From assembly GCF_036867195.1 (NCBI RefSeq), contig NZ_JBAJII010000001.1:372001-436000 (forward strand): DNA of 64,000 bases, in the 5' to 3' direction. Below, piece by piece: positions 9,381 through 18,449 of this stretch. This DNA is from Arthrobacter sp. Soc17.1.1.1. Lineage in GTDB: Bacteria > Actinomycetota > Actinomycetes > Actinomycetales > Micrococcaceae. The position numbers and the translations under genes are program-made. Numbering within the stretch: the stretch's first letter is position 1; each line of letters begins with the position of its first letter. The notes beneath the pieces were generated by a model, which was not told the DNA's origin, searched no databases, and was given only the letters and a program-made list of their open reading frames with translations.

Positions 9381-9836
9381 CTATTCGTGATGGTAGGACC
9401 GGCCGCCGGCGATCTCCTGCGCGCGGTACACCTGCTCGGTGAGGATGAGGCGCACCAGCTGGTGGGGGAAGACGAGCGGCGAGAGGGACCAGACGAAGTC
9501 GGCCCGCCGGTGGACCTGCACGTCCACGCCGTAGGCGCCGCCGATGATCACGGTGACGCTGCGCGAGGCCTCGAGCGGCCCGAGGAGGGTGCGCGAGAGC
9601 GTGGGCGAGTCGATGGCCTTGCCGCGCTCGTCGAGGAGGACCACGTAGTCGGTGCCGAGCCGGGCGAGGAGCCGTTCGGACTCCTCCCTGCGGGCGGCGT
9701 CGTGCTCCCGCGCCGAGTGGCCGATGAGCTGCCAGGACAGGTCGAACGGCTTCTTCAGGCGTTTCGCGTAGCGTTCGATGCCCTCGGACACCCAGCTCTC
9801 GTGCTTGCGGCCCACAGCGAGCACCCGGATTGCCAT
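9381..9836 (-). CDS. rlmH: 23S rRNA (pseudouridine-1915-N3)-methyltransferase
   Basis: 151 residues, the standard RlmH length. It starts MAIRVLAVGRKHESWV and has the SPOUT knot motifs VVLLDERGKAIDS and VIIGGAYGVD, ending LVRLILTEQVYRAQEIAGG. RlmH methylates pseudouridine 1915 in helix 69 of assembled 70S ribosomes with SAM as donor. It appears to be a single gene. Confidence 0.95.
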   Translation of the reverse strand: MAIRVLAVGRKHESWVSEGIERYAKRLKKPFDLSWQLIGHSAREHDAARREESERLLARLGTDYVVLLDERGKAIDSPTLSRTLLGPLEASRSVTVIIGGAYGVDVQVHRRADFVWSLSPLVFPHQLVRLILTEQVYRAQEIAGGRSYHHE

Positions 9837-10149
9837 GACCTCAGGCTATCGCGCCCCCGGAAGGGGGTCCCGTGCGGACTCCCGGCGGAAGGATCCGAGC
9901 ACTGGTGAGGGGCCGGTGACGGGTCGGTGACGGGCCGGTGACGGGCGTCAGGAGGCCGCCGAAGGTGAACGCCGGGCGAACGCGAGGCAAAGAACGAGCG
10001 CCCGCACAAGGGCCTTGCGACCCCAACTTTTCCTGCTGGACCGCCGGAACCCTCAGTACGCTGACGGAACTTCCCGGAGCCCACGAACCGGACCAGGAGA
10101 CGACGGATCGGACCACGAATCGGATCACGCAGCGTAGAAGGAGGCGGCA
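9837..10149. promoter_or_regulatory. leader between rlmH and glycopolymer operon
   Basis: 313 bases between divergent genes; no gene seen. It holds an exact-core 11-bp direct repeat (9914-9945), a possible -10 TACGCT at 10057-10062 without a convincing -35, and a strong Shine-Dalgarno gaaggagg (10137-10144) serving the start at 10150. This is presumably the promoter region of the surface glycopolymer operon. Confidence 0.5.
9914..9945. repeat. three 11-bp direct repeats
   Basis: cggtgacggg occurs at 9914, 9925 and 9936, an 11-base period that places the copies on nearly the same face of the helix. Such phasing is common in activator-binding arrays, but no regulator is identified. Confidence 0.7.
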
Positions 10150-11613
10150 ATGTCGACCATCACGAACCGGATGGACGTACCGAGCACAGCGGACAACGAG
10201 GCACGCCCCCGACGACGAACGGTCGGCGTTATCCTCGCCGGCGGCATCGGCACCCGCATGGGCCTCGAGATCCCCAAGCAGCTCGTACCCGTGGCGGGCC
10301 GCACCAGCCTCGAGCACACCGTGGACGTCTTCCAGCAGTGCCCCTTCATCGACGAGATCATCGTGATGATGGATCCCGGCACCATGGACCGCGCCGAGCG
10401 GCTCGTGACCCGGGACCGCTTCTCCAAGCTCTCGGGTCTGCTGCCGGGTGGCCGCGACCGTAACGAGACCTCCTATCTGGCCCTGCGGGAGATCGCGACG
10501 CCGGGTTCGAAGGTCGTCTTCCACGACGCCGTGCGTCCGCTCGTGGATCCGTCGATCATCCGCGCATGCGTGGATGCGCTGGACACCTACGACGCCGTCG
10601 ACACCGGCATCCCCTCCGCGGACACCATCATCGAGGTGGACGAGCACGACATCATCCGCGCCGTCCCGCCGCGCGCGTCCCTCCGTCGCGGGCAGACGCC
10701 CCAGGCGTTCCGGTGGGACACCCTGATGGAGGCCTACGGTCTCGCGCACGCCGATCCGGACTTCGCAGCGACGGACGACTGCTCCGTGGTGCTGAAGTAC
10801 AGCCCGGACGTCCCGATCATCGTGGTGCCCGGCCACGAGGCCAACATCAAGATCACCCACCCCATCGACATCCATCTGGCGGACAAGCTGTTCCAGCTCA
10901 AGCACCAGCACGCGGACCCCGTGCCGTTCCCCGCGGACTCGCTGCGCGACGCCGTCGTGGTGGTGTTCGGCGGCAGCTCGGGCATCGGCAGCGAACTCGG
11001 ACGGCAGCTCGAGGAGGAGGGCGCGCACGTCGTCGCCCACAGCAGGACCGGCAGCGGCACCTTTGTGGAGGACCGCGCCTCCGTCTGGCGTGCCCTGGCC
11101 GCTGCCGCCGCCGAGTACGGGCGGATCGACCATGTGGTGCTCACCGCCGGAGTCCTGACCATCGGCGACCTCGTGGACCTCAGCGACGAGCAGCTCCAGC
11201 ACGACGTCGGCGTGAACCTCATGGCGGCGTTCGTCGTCGCGCAGGAGGCGCACTCCTACCTCGCCGCCTCGCGCGGGTCGCTGCTCCTGTTCTCGTCCAG
11301 CTCCTACACGCGCGGCCGCGCCCAGTACACGGTGTACTCGGCCACGAAGGCCGCGCTCGTCAACCTGACCCAGGCGCTCGCGGACGAGTGGAGCAGCGAC
11401 GCGATCCGGGTCAACTGCATCAGCCCGAGCCGTACCGCCACGCCCATGCGGCAGAAGGCGTTCGGCCACGAGGACGAGACCACCCTCGTGCAGGCGTGCG
11501 ACGTCGCGCGCGTCTGCTCCCAGGTGCTCGCCTCCGACACCACCGGCCAGGTCTTCGACGTGCGGCTGCTGCAGGTCGACCCCCTGGCCACGCAGTTCGA
11601 AAGCGTCCGGTGA
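10150..11613 (+). CDS. IspD/TarI-like cytidylyltransferase fused to SDR
   Basis: 487 residues, two domains. Residues about 25-255 are an IspD/TarI-type CTP:sugar/polyol-phosphate cytidylyltransferase: LAGGIGTRMG nucleotide loop, PKQLVPVAGR, LPGGRDRNETS, FHDAVRPLVD. Residues about 265-487 are a short-chain dehydrogenase: VVFGGSSGIGSELG (NAD(P) loop) and YSATKAAL (catalytic Tyr/Lys). This mirrors the TarI/TarJ pair, which makes CDP-ribitol from ribulose-5-phosphate, here in one chain. The likely product is a CDP-activated polyol for a surface polymer; the exact polyol is inference. First gene of a coupled operon; its stop overlaps the next start (GTGA). Confidence 0.88.
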   Translation: MSTITNRMDVPSTADNEARPRRRTVGVILAGGIGTRMGLEIPKQLVPVAGRTSLEHTVDVFQQCPFIDEIIVMMDPGTMDRAERLVTRDRFSKLSGLLPGGRDRNETSYLALREIATPGSKVVFHDAVRPLVDPSIIRACVDALDTYDAVDTGIPSADTIIEVDEHDIIRAVPPRASLRRGQTPQAFRWDTLMEAYGLAHADPDFAATDDCSVVLKYSPDVPIIVVPGHEANIKITHPIDIHLADKLFQLKHQHADPVPFPADSLRDAVVVVFGGSSGIGSELGRQLEEEGAHVVAHSRTGSGTFVEDRASVWRALAAAAAEYGRIDHVVLTAGVLTIGDLVDLSDEQLQHDVGVNLMAAFVVAQEAHSYLAASRGSLLLFSSSSYTRGRAQYTVYSATKAALVNLTQALADEWSSDAIRVNCISPSRTATPMRQKAFGHEDETTLVQACDVARVCSQVLASDTTGQVFDVRLLQVDPLATQFESVR

Positions 11614-13139
11614 GGGCGGGGCCCCTCACTGCCGACGCGCAGCGGCTGGTGATCCCCGACGCCCGCATCCCCTCGGGCGACGCCTGCTCCGTGCTCCTCG
11701 GCGGGCGCCGCATCTGGACGGTCCGCGCCCCCGAACCGGGCGACGACGGCGCGCTGAACCTGCCGTGGCCGCCCTCCCTCGCCGAACGGCTCACGGGCCG
11801 GGCCCGGCTCGCCGTCGAGCACGCGGGCCGGGAGGTCGCGGCGGCGACGGTCGCCTTCGACGACGACCCGAGCGAGTTCGCCCTGGCGGAGCCCGGCACG
11901 GGCATCCCGCAGGTCGTCAACAAGTGGGGCCGGATCGCCCGGTCCTTCGAGGGCCGGGACGCCGCGCTCATCGAACAGGTCCTCGACGAGGCCGAGCGCC
12001 TCATCGGGGTGCTGCACCGCACGCTCGGGATCGACCTGTTCGTCACGGGCGGCACGCTCCTCGGGCCCGTCCGCAACGGGCGGATCCTCCCGCACGACGA
12101 CGACGCCGATCTCGCCTACCTGAGTGCGCACACCAACCCCTCGGACGTCGCCCTCGAGAGCTTCCGCATCGAACGGACACTCGCCGAGCAGGGGTACGAG
12201 ACGGTCCGGCATTCCAGCGGGCACCTGCAGCTGCTGTTCCCCGGGGGCACGGTGACGGACCGCTTCTACCTCGACATCTTCACCTACTTCGAGTGCGGGG
12301 GCTGGTTCTACGGGACGTTCCACGCGCGTGAACCCGCGGACACCGTCACCCTCCACCCCCTGAAGCCGCTGCCCGTGAACGGCCGCATGCTGCCGGGTCC
12401 GGCCGAGCCCGCGCAGCTCCTCGCCGCGATCTACGGGCCGTCCTGGGAGGTGCCCGACCCGACGTTCTCCTTCGTCACGCCGCCCGCCGCGTTCCGCCGC
12501 TACTACTGGTGGCTGAACCACTTCGACGTCGACCGCGAGAACTGGGAGGACCATCACCGCGTCGCGATCGAGGGGGGCGCGGAACGGACGCCGTCGGGCC
12601 TCGCCGTCGCCGCCGCGGACCAGCTGCCGCCGTCGTCCACCGTGCTGGACCTCGGCTGCGGCCTCGGTGCCGACGCCCGCCACCTGGCCGACCGCGGCCA
12701 CCGCGTCCTCGCCGTCGACTACAGCCGGCCAGCGCTCGCGTGGGCGAAGGAGCACCTCGCCGACGACGGCCTGACCTTCGAGCGCGCGAACCTGACCATG
12801 GCCCGTCACGCGCTGCACCTGCGCAGGCGGTGCGCGGAGCTCGACACGACGGTGCACGTCCACGCCAACCACCTGTTCAACGCGCTCAGCCCGCTCGGCT
12901 GGGACACCACGCTGATGCTCGTCAAGCACCTGCTGGCGGCCCCCGGGAGCACCGCGTTCCTCGAGGTCGGGGTGGCGGGGACGGAGGGGTCGGCGAGCTG
13001 GGTGGAGTACCGGCCCGTGGACTGGACGCGATTCCAGGAACAGCTGCACCGGTACTCGCTGAGTGCCGAGGAGCAGGACGACGACGGAGCAGGCGGGGCG
13101 ACGAGCCGCCGCGTGCTCGTGAGGAGGGAGAGGGCATGA
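11610..13139 (+). CDS. LicD-family protein fused to SAM methyltransferase
   Basis: 509 residues from GTG 11610 (GTGA overlap with the previous stop). Residues about 130-300 carry the LicD/fukutin nucleotidyltransferase-fold pattern: GGTLLGPVRNGRILPHDDDA, with the DDDAD acid cluster near 162-166. Residues about 340-505 are a class I methyltransferase with VLDLGCGLGADARHL (SAM motif I). LicD-type enzymes transfer phospho-substituents such as phosphocholine or polyol phosphate to glycans. The fused methyltransferase suggests capping or decoration of the same polymer; that coupling is inference. Confidence 0.82.
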   Translation: MRAGPLTADAQRLVIPDARIPSGDACSVLLGGRRIWTVRAPEPGDDGALNLPWPPSLAERLTGRARLAVEHAGREVAAATVAFDDDPSEFALAEPGTGIPQVVNKWGRIARSFEGRDAALIEQVLDEAERLIGVLHRTLGIDLFVTGGTLLGPVRNGRILPHDDDADLAYLSAHTNPSDVALESFRIERTLAEQGYETVRHSSGHLQLLFPGGTVTDRFYLDIFTYFECGGWFYGTFHAREPADTVTLHPLKPLPVNGRMLPGPAEPAQLLAAIYGPSWEVPDPTFSFVTPPAAFRRYYWWLNHFDVDRENWEDHHRVAIEGGAERTPSGLAVAAADQLPPSSTVLDLGCGLGADARHLADRGHRVLAVDYSRPALAWAKEHLADDGLTFERANLTMARHALHLRRRCAELDTTVHVHANHLFNALSPLGWDTTLMLVKHLLAAPGSTAFLEVGVAGTEGSASWVEYRPVDWTRFQEQLHRYSLSAEEQDDDGAGGATSRRVLVRRERA

Positions 13140-13387
13140 CCGACACGACCCAGGCAGGCAACCAGGCCACGGCCGAGGACATGGAGCTGCAGTTCGCGGA
13201 ACCGGAGGGCCTCGCGGAGCAGATCCTGGCGCTCCGCGTCGAGGTGGCGCAGCTGCGGGCGGACGTCGTCCGGCTCGACGCCGACCTCGACGAGTCGCGC
13301 CGGCTGAACCTGCGCGCCGCCGAGCTGCTCGACGTCGTCTACGAGGAACTCGGCGCCCGCCGGACCCCGCGGGAGGACGCACCGTGA
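13136..13387 (+). CDS. small coiled-coil protein
   Basis: 83 residues. ATG 13136 overlaps the preceding stop (ATGA) and its own stop overlaps the next start (GTGA), so it is locked into the operon. Residues about 25-70 form a heptad-rich coiled coil (LALRVEVAQLRADVVRLDAD). No enzyme motif. It may be a scaffold or length-ruler partner of the glycosyl enzymes, inferred from position only. Confidence 0.75.
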   Translation: MTDTTQAGNQATAEDMELQFAEPEGLAEQILALRVEVAQLRADVVRLDADLDESRRLNLRAAELLDVVYEELGARRTPREDAP

Positions 13388-14724
13388 GCGCGCCCGGCGA
13401 CGGCGGGCCACCGCTGGAGATCATCGGGGGCTTCGAGAGCACGTTCATGCCCGCGCACGACCGGGACATCTTCGAGACCACGGAACACGACACCCGCTGG
13501 CGCGAGGACCTCGCCCTGCTCTCACGCTCGGGCATCACCCGGCTGCGCTACCCCGTGCGGTGGCATCGCGTCGAGGAGACCGAGGGCGTCTTCGACTGGT
13601 CCGCCACGGACGAGGTGCTGGGGTACCTGCACGCGCACGGCTTCCGGCCCATCATCGACCTCGTGCACCACACGAGCTACCCGGCCTGGCTGACCGACGG
13701 CTTCGCCGACGCCCGCTTCGGCGAGGTGTACCTGCGGTACGCGGAGGCCTTCGCCCGCCGCTACCCGTGGGTGGAGGAGTACACGCTCTTCAACGAGCCG
13801 TTCGCCACGCTGTTCCTGTGCGGGCACGAGGCCATCTGGCCGCCCTACCACTCGGGGCTGCAGGGGTTCGTGGACCTCCTCGTGAACGTGCTGCCGGCCG
13901 TCGCCCAGGCGAGCACCCTGTACCGCCGGCTGCTGCCGGACGCGCGGCACGTCTGGGTCGACACCTGCGAGTTCCACACGGGCTCCGACGCCTCGGGGCA
14001 GCGGTACGCGGACATGGCCAACGACCGCCGCTTCCTCGCCCTCGACGCGTTCCTCGGCCGGGGGTACGACGTCGACAGCCAGCTGGGCCGCGATCTCGCC
14101 CCGGTGGGCGGCGAGCGCCTGCTCGCCCTGCCGGCGGGGTCCGTCGACGTCCTCGGCCTGGACTACTACGCGCACTGCCAGTGGAACTTCGGCGAGGAGG
14201 GTGGGACGGCACCCACGCCCACCCCGCTCCCACTGGCCGACCAGATCCAGCAGTACTGGGAGCGCTACGGCCTGCCGTGCATGCTCACCGAGACCAACGT
14301 CCGCGGGCGTACCTCCGACCGCGCCACGTGGCTCAAGTACGTGCTCGAGCAGTGCGAGCGGGCCCAGGCCCGCGGCGTCGTGCTCGAGGGCGTGTGCTGG
14401 TTCCCCGTCGTCGACTCCACCGACTGGAACTCGCTGCTCTTCCGCTGCGAGGGCCACGTGGACCCCGTGGGCGTGTACTGGCTCGACGAGGACCTCGAGC
14501 GGCGCACATCGGTGATGTCGACGTCGTACGCGCTCGCGGCCGGGGGAGTGCGCTCCGGTGAACTCCCCGCCTACCCCCTCGGTGAACCGGTGGCCACCTG
14601 GCTGCACGGCTACCGGCAGCAGATGTCCCACTGGGACTGGCAACAGCCCCCCGAGACCGATCTCGGCTCACGTCTCCCCCGTACAACCACTCGAATGGAA
14701 TTGAGGATCGTCGATGCACAGTGA
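13384..14724 (+). CDS. glycoside hydrolase family 1-like protein
   Basis: 446 residues from GTG 13384. The TIM-barrel pattern is GH1-like: RYPVRWHRVEETEGVFDW near residue 55, TLFNEPF with acid/base Glu138, and CMLTETN with the probable nucleophile Glu303. There is no signal peptide, so it is probably cytoplasmic, unlike secreted scavenging glycosidases. Within a glycopolymer operon it could trim or proofread glycan intermediates, or have lost hydrolase activity. Its 3' end overlaps the glycosyltransferase start by 11 bases. Confidence 0.8.
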   Translation: MSAPGDGGPPLEIIGGFESTFMPAHDRDIFETTEHDTRWREDLALLSRSGITRLRYPVRWHRVEETEGVFDWSATDEVLGYLHAHGFRPIIDLVHHTSYPAWLTDGFADARFGEVYLRYAEAFARRYPWVEEYTLFNEPFATLFLCGHEAIWPPYHSGLQGFVDLLVNVLPAVAQASTLYRRLLPDARHVWVDTCEFHTGSDASGQRYADMANDRRFLALDAFLGRGYDVDSQLGRDLAPVGGERLLALPAGSVDVLGLDYYAHCQWNFGEEGGTAPTPTPLPLADQIQQYWERYGLPCMLTETNVRGRTSDRATWLKYVLEQCERAQARGVVLEGVCWFPVVDSTDWNSLLFRCEGHVDPVGVYWLDEDLERRTSVMSTSYALAAGGVRSGELPAYPLGEPVATWLHGYRQQMSHWDWQQPPETDLGSRLPRTTTRMELRIVDAQ

Positions 14725-15850
14725 ACTCATAGTCATGTCCCACCTGCGGTGGGAATGGGTCTGGCAGCGGCCTCAGCAGATCGTCTCGCGCCTGAACCGC
14801 GTGCCGGGGCGCAGGACCTTCTTCGTGGAGGAACCCCTCACGCCGCCCGGCGTCGAGCCGACGGAGAACCGGCTGGGCACCACCGAGATCGACGACCTGA
14901 CGCGCGTCTACCTCGAGATCCCGGAGCAGGGTCATCACGTGGGCTTCTTCGACGAGGTCATGCCCGACTACGTGGCGCAGCTGCCCCAGCTCCTGGGCCC
15001 GCCAGCGGGCGAGCGCGTCGTCTGGATCTACACGCCCCTGGTCCTGGAGGCGGCACTCGCCCTCGAACCGACCACGCTCGTGTTCGACGTCATGGACGAC
15101 CTCGCGGCGTTCAGGAACGCAGCCCCCGAGCTGCTCGTGCGCCAGCGCCAGGCGCTGAAGCGGGCCGACGTCGTGTTCGCCGGCGGGCGCTCGCTGCACC
15201 GGTCCGTGGTGAAGCAGGGCCGGGAGGACGCCCACCTGGTGCCGAGCGGCGTGTCCGTGGCGCACTACGCGGCGGCGGCGCGGGCGGCCGATCCCGACCG
15301 CAGCAAGCCGGTGGCCGGCTACGTGGGCGTGCTGGACGAGCGGCTCGACCTCGACCTCGTCGCGGGCCTCGCGGAACGCCTGCCCGAGTGGGAGATCCGG
15401 ATGATCGGGCCCATCTGCAAGATCGAGGAGTCGGACCTGCCGCAGGCGCCCAACATCACGTACTACGGGCAGCAGGACTACAGGGACCTGCCGGCACACA
15501 TGGCGGCGTTCGACGTCGCCCTCATGCCGTTCGCCCTCAACGAGGCCACGAGGTCCATCAGCCCCACCAAGACGCTCGAGTACCTGGCGTCCCGCCTGCC
15601 CGTGGTGTCCACGCGGGTGCCCGATGTCGTCGCGGACTTCCCCGGCGTCGTCGAGCTGCAGGACGACGCCGAGGGCTTCGCCGCGGCCTGCGAGGCGCTG
15701 CGGGGCCGTGCCGGCGAACCGCCGACGCCCGAGCTGCGTAAGCTGCTCAGGCGCCACGACTGGGACCGGATCGCCGAGCTCATGGACAAGACGGTGTTCG
15801 ACCAGGAGCGGGCGGCGCCGCCGCGGGCCACGGCCGAGGCGACCGCCTAG
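14714..15850 (+). CDS. glycosyltransferase (GT-B type)
   Basis: 378 residues. The N-terminus [20 protein letters not shown] is typical of bacterial GT-B glycosyltransferases. [11 protein letters not shown] lies near residue 120 and the C-terminal donor domain has [20 protein letters not shown] with the conserved Glu before the donor site. It should move a nucleotide-activated sugar onto the polymer made by this operon; donor and acceptor are unknown. GAGG ahead of ATG 14714 serves as ribosome site; the start overlaps the upstream gene. Confidence 0.87.
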   Translation: MHSELIVMSHLRWEWVWQRPQQIVSRLNRVPGRRTFFVEEPLTPPGVEPTENRLGTTEIDDLTRVYLEIPEQGHHVGFFDEVMPDYVAQLPQLLGPPAGERVVWIYTPLVLEAALALEPTTLVFDVMDDLAAFRNAAPELLVRQRQALKRADVVFAGGRSLHRSVVKQGREDAHLVPSGVSVAHYAAAARAADPDRSKPVAGYVGVLDERLDLDLVAGLAERLPEWEIRMIGPICKIEESDLPQAPNITYYGQQDYRDLPAHMAAFDVALMPFALNEATRSISPTKTLEYLASRLPVVSTRVPDVVADFPGVVELQDDAEGFAAACEALRGRAGEPPTPELRKLLRRHDWDRIAELMDKTVFDQERAAPPRATAEATA

Positions 15851-15855
15851 CGCCC

Positions 15856-16764
15856 ATGCCGACCCACGACAGGCGGGAGGATGCTCCGCCGTCCCGCGAG
15901 CATCCTCCCGCCGACCACCTCCTGCTCCACTTCAGCGACACCCACTTCGTGACCGGCGGGCCGCTGTACGGCGGCGTGGACGCGCGCGCACGGCTCGCCC
16001 AGCTCCTGGCGGAGGTCGGGCGGTCCGGGGTCCGCCCCGACGCCCTCGTCTTCACGGGCGACCTCACGGACAAGGGCGACCCCGACGCCTACCGGGCCCT
16101 GCGCGGACTCGTCGAGCCCTTCGCCGACGAGCTGGACGCTCCCGTGATCTGGCTCATGGGCAACCACGACAGACGCCCGGCCCTGCGAGCGGCGCTGCTC
16201 GGCGAACCCCCCGGGGACGCCCCGCTGTACCGCAGCCATCGGCTCGGCGGGCTGCGCGTGATCGCGCTCGACACGTCCGTGCCCGGGCACCACCACGGGG
16301 AACTCGACGACGCGCAGCTCGCCTGGCTGGAGGCGGAACTGGCGCGGCCCGCACCCGACGGCAGCATCCTGGCCCTCCATCACCCGCCCATCCCGATGGT
16401 GCAGGACCTCGCCGTGCTGACGGAGCTGCGCCGGCAGGACCGGCTGGCGGAGATCGTGGCGGGGACGGACATCCGCCTGATCCTGGGCGGGCACGTGCAC
16501 TTCCCCTCGTCGTCGCTCTTCGCCGGGATCCCCGTGTCGGTCGCGTCGTCCACCTGCTACACGCAGGACCTCAACGTCCCCGTGGGCGGCATCCGGGGCC
16601 GGGACGGGGCGCAGGCGTTCAACCTCGTGCACATCTATCCGCACACGATCGTCTCGTCGGTCGCGACCATCGGGTCCTATCCGACGGTGGGGGAGTACAT
16701 CCGACCGGAGGAGGCACGACGGCGCCTGGCGGCCGTCGAGGAGGCTGCGAGGACGGGGCGCTGA
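15856..16764 (+). CDS. CpdA-like metallophosphoesterase
   Basis: 302 residues. Calcineurin-type metal motifs appear in order: FSDTHF (about 33), [10 protein letters not shown] (about 66), MGNHDRRP (about 101), LALHHPP (about 175) and [10 protein letters not shown] (about 213). Length and motif spacing fit the class III cAMP phosphodiesterase group, though cyclic nucleotide, phospholipid or sugar phosphates are all possible substrates. It starts six bases after the glycosyltransferase stop and is probably the last gene of that operon. Confidence 0.87.
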   Translation: MPTHDRREDAPPSREHPPADHLLLHFSDTHFVTGGPLYGGVDARARLAQLLAEVGRSGVRPDALVFTGDLTDKGDPDAYRALRGLVEPFADELDAPVIWLMGNHDRRPALRAALLGEPPGDAPLYRSHRLGGLRVIALDTSVPGHHHGELDDAQLAWLEAELARPAPDGSILALHHPPIPMVQDLAVLTELRRQDRLAEIVAGTDIRLILGGHVHFPSSSLFAGIPVSVASSTCYTQDLNVPVGGIRGRDGAQAFNLVHIYPHTIVSSVATIGSYPTVGEYIRPEEARRRLAAVEEAARTGR

Positions 16765-16821
16765 GCGGCACCTCCCGGCCGGGCCGACGCATAGGGTGGA
16801 ACCTGGACGAAAGGAGCACCC

Positions 16822-17589
16822 ATGAAGAAGATCCTCATGGTTCTGACCAGCGTTTCCGAGATCGGCGATACGGGAGAGAAGACCGGCTACAACGTGGCCG
16901 AGGCCGCACATCCCTGGAAGGTCTTCAAGGATTCCGGGCACTTCGTCGACTTCGCCTCCATCCGGGGCGGGCAGCCCCCGCGCGACGAGGTGGACACGGC
17001 CGATCCCGTGCAGGTCGCCTTCACGGAGGACGAGACCACGCGCGCCGGCCTCTACAACACGGCCCGCGTCGACGTCGTCGATCCCGCCCAGTACGACGCC
17101 GTCTACCTCGTGGGCGGCCACGGCACCATGTGGGACTTCCCGGACAGCGAGGGTCTGCAGAAGCTCGTGGCCGGCATCTACGACGCGGGCGGCCTGGTGG
17201 GCGCTGTCTGCCACGGGCCCGCCGGGCTGGTGAACGTGGAACTGGAGAACGGCTTCCGCCTCGTCGAGGGCCGCAGGGTGGCCGCCTTCACCAATGACGA
17301 GGAGGTCGCCGCGGGCAAGGACAAGGTCATCCCCTTCTTCCTGGCGGACCGGCTCGAGGAACAGGGCGCAACCCACGTCTTCGCGGATGTCTTCGAGGAG
17401 AAGGTCGTGGTCGACGACCGGCTCGTGACCGGCCAGAACCCCGCGTCGGCAGCGGGCGTGGCCAAGGAGATGGAAAAGCTCTTCGCGGCGGTCATCCATC
17501 AGGAGAAGGCCGAGGAACAGCACGAGGCGGAGGCCCTGCGCGCCGAGAAGGACGCGATCAAGGCCGCGGCAGCGGGCGACGAGGACTGA
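16822..17589 (+). CDS. DJ-1/PfpI superfamily protein (Hsp31-like)
   Basis: 255 residues. The nucleophile elbow GAVCHGPAGL (Cys near residue 131) and AVYLVGGHGTMWDFPD match class I glutamine-amidotransferase-like DJ-1/PfpI proteins; the long form with the N-terminal YNVAEAAHPW segment resembles Hsp31-type glyoxalase III/chaperones. Role: detoxifying reactive carbonyls or protein quality control. A lone TAGGGT (16792-16797) may be its -10, and AAAGGAGC precedes the ATG. The Glu/Ala-rich C-terminal tail of about 30 residues looks helical. Confidence 0.88.
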   Translation: MKKILMVLTSVSEIGDTGEKTGYNVAEAAHPWKVFKDSGHFVDFASIRGGQPPRDEVDTADPVQVAFTEDETTRAGLYNTARVDVVDPAQYDAVYLVGGHGTMWDFPDSEGLQKLVAGIYDAGGLVGAVCHGPAGLVNVELENGFRLVEGRRVAAFTNDEEVAAGKDKVIPFFLADRLEEQGATHVFADVFEEKVVVDDRLVTGQNPASAAGVAKEMEKLFAAVIHQEKAEEQHEAEALRAEKDAIKAAAAGDED

Positions 17590-17600
17590 GGCCCGATGGT

Positions 17601-17645
17601 CCCGCCGGGGAACCGCGGCGTCCGCTCCGCGGTGCCCCCGGCGGG
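17601..17645. terminator. hairpin between convergent genes
   Basis: A near-perfect inverted repeat, cccgccggggaaccgcgg (17601-17618) pairing with 17627-17645 around an 8-base loop. It lies between the 3' ends of the DJ-1 gene and the convergent RidA gene and has no T-run, as is common for high-GC actinobacteria. Confidence 0.65.
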
Positions 17646-17685
17646 AGTTCATAGGTCCGGCTGCGCCGGAGGGATCCGCCCGACC

Positions 17686-18093
17686 TCAGGGCATGACGGC
17701 CGTGGCCTCGATCTCGACGAGGAGAGCGGGGACCCAGAGCGCCTGGACGCCGATGACCGTGATGGGTGGCAACGGTGAGGTGAAGCCTTCGGACTGCTGG
17801 GCGCGTGCAGTACCCGCCCAGAGATCATCAGCCATGTCCGGCGTCCAGCCGACGACGTAGAAGGTCAATCGGGCGATGTCCCCGACGTCGCCCCCTGCGC
17901 CCCTCACGCCCGTGGCGACGTTGCGCAGCGCGGAGTGGACCTGGCCCATCAGATCCTTCGTGGTCGGCACGCCGGCGGGTGTCACTCCCACCTGTCCTGC
18001 AAGCAGCAGGAACCGGGTTCCCGTCGCCACGGCGACCGGCGCGTAGTCGGTCTGCTGCAGCAGGCCGTCGGGATGGGTGAGGTGCACGGTCAT
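17686..18093 (-). CDS. RidA family protein
   Basis: 135 residues from ATG 18093, preceded by GAAGGA at good spacing. RidA/YjgF features: GTRFLLLAGQVGVTPAGVP, QVHSALRNVATGVRGAGGDV, VGVQALWVPALLVEIEATAV. RidA proteins hydrolyse reactive enamine/imine intermediates from PLP enzymes. Other RidA subfamilies differ in substrate, so the exact role is open. Probably monocistronic. Confidence 0.9.
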   Translation of the reverse strand: MTVHLTHPDGLLQQTDYAPVAVATGTRFLLLAGQVGVTPAGVPTTKDLMGQVHSALRNVATGVRGAGGDVGDIARLTFYVVGWTPDMADDLWAGTARAQQSEGFTSPLPPITVIGVQALWVPALLVEIEATAVMP

Positions 18094-18449
18094 CGGGGTT
18101 CCTTCGGTCGACAGGGATCGGGGACGCCGGGGCTGGAGAGCATCGCCGACGGTGCGCGTCCACCAGGACGGTCCCGCCTGCGGGCGTCTGCCCTCAGGGA
18201 ACACCCTGTCCCCACCACACGGTCAAGGTGGACGCCCTCGACGTCATGAGCAACAAGGAGGTCGCGTCCGCCTCCGTCGGACAGTGTGACGTATCGCTCT
18301 TCCCCGGGCCTTGACCCTGTTCCCGGCACACGCTCTTCAATGGTGAGCACCTGGAATAAACCAGCCCGGCACAGCGCTCTTGACCCCACAATCAAAACGT
18401 GGTATGCGGCGGAGCAATGGGTGCCGTGGAAGAGACGAAGGAGAATGAC
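18094..18449. other. non-coding interval upstream of small exporter
   Basis: 356 bases between divergent genes, no convincing gene. It holds the RidA upstream region, a TTGACC element near 18311-18318 with no clear -10 partner, and the promoter at 18380-18408. A tiny ATG frame near 18245 ends within about 20 codons and is not supported. Confidence 0.5.
18380..18408 (+). promoter_or_regulatory. sigma-70-type promoter
   Basis: TTGACC (18380-18385) and TATGCG (18403-18408) are separated by exactly 17 bases, upstream of the small exporter gene at 18450. The predicted transcript start, about 18415, gives a leader of about 35 bases containing the AAGGAG ribosome site. Confidence 0.6.

Noticed and set aside
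18245..18320. Short ATG frame with an AAGGAGG-like sequence inside
   Set aside because: Ends after about 20 codons and the ribosome-site-like sequence lies inside the frame with no start codon at proper spacing.
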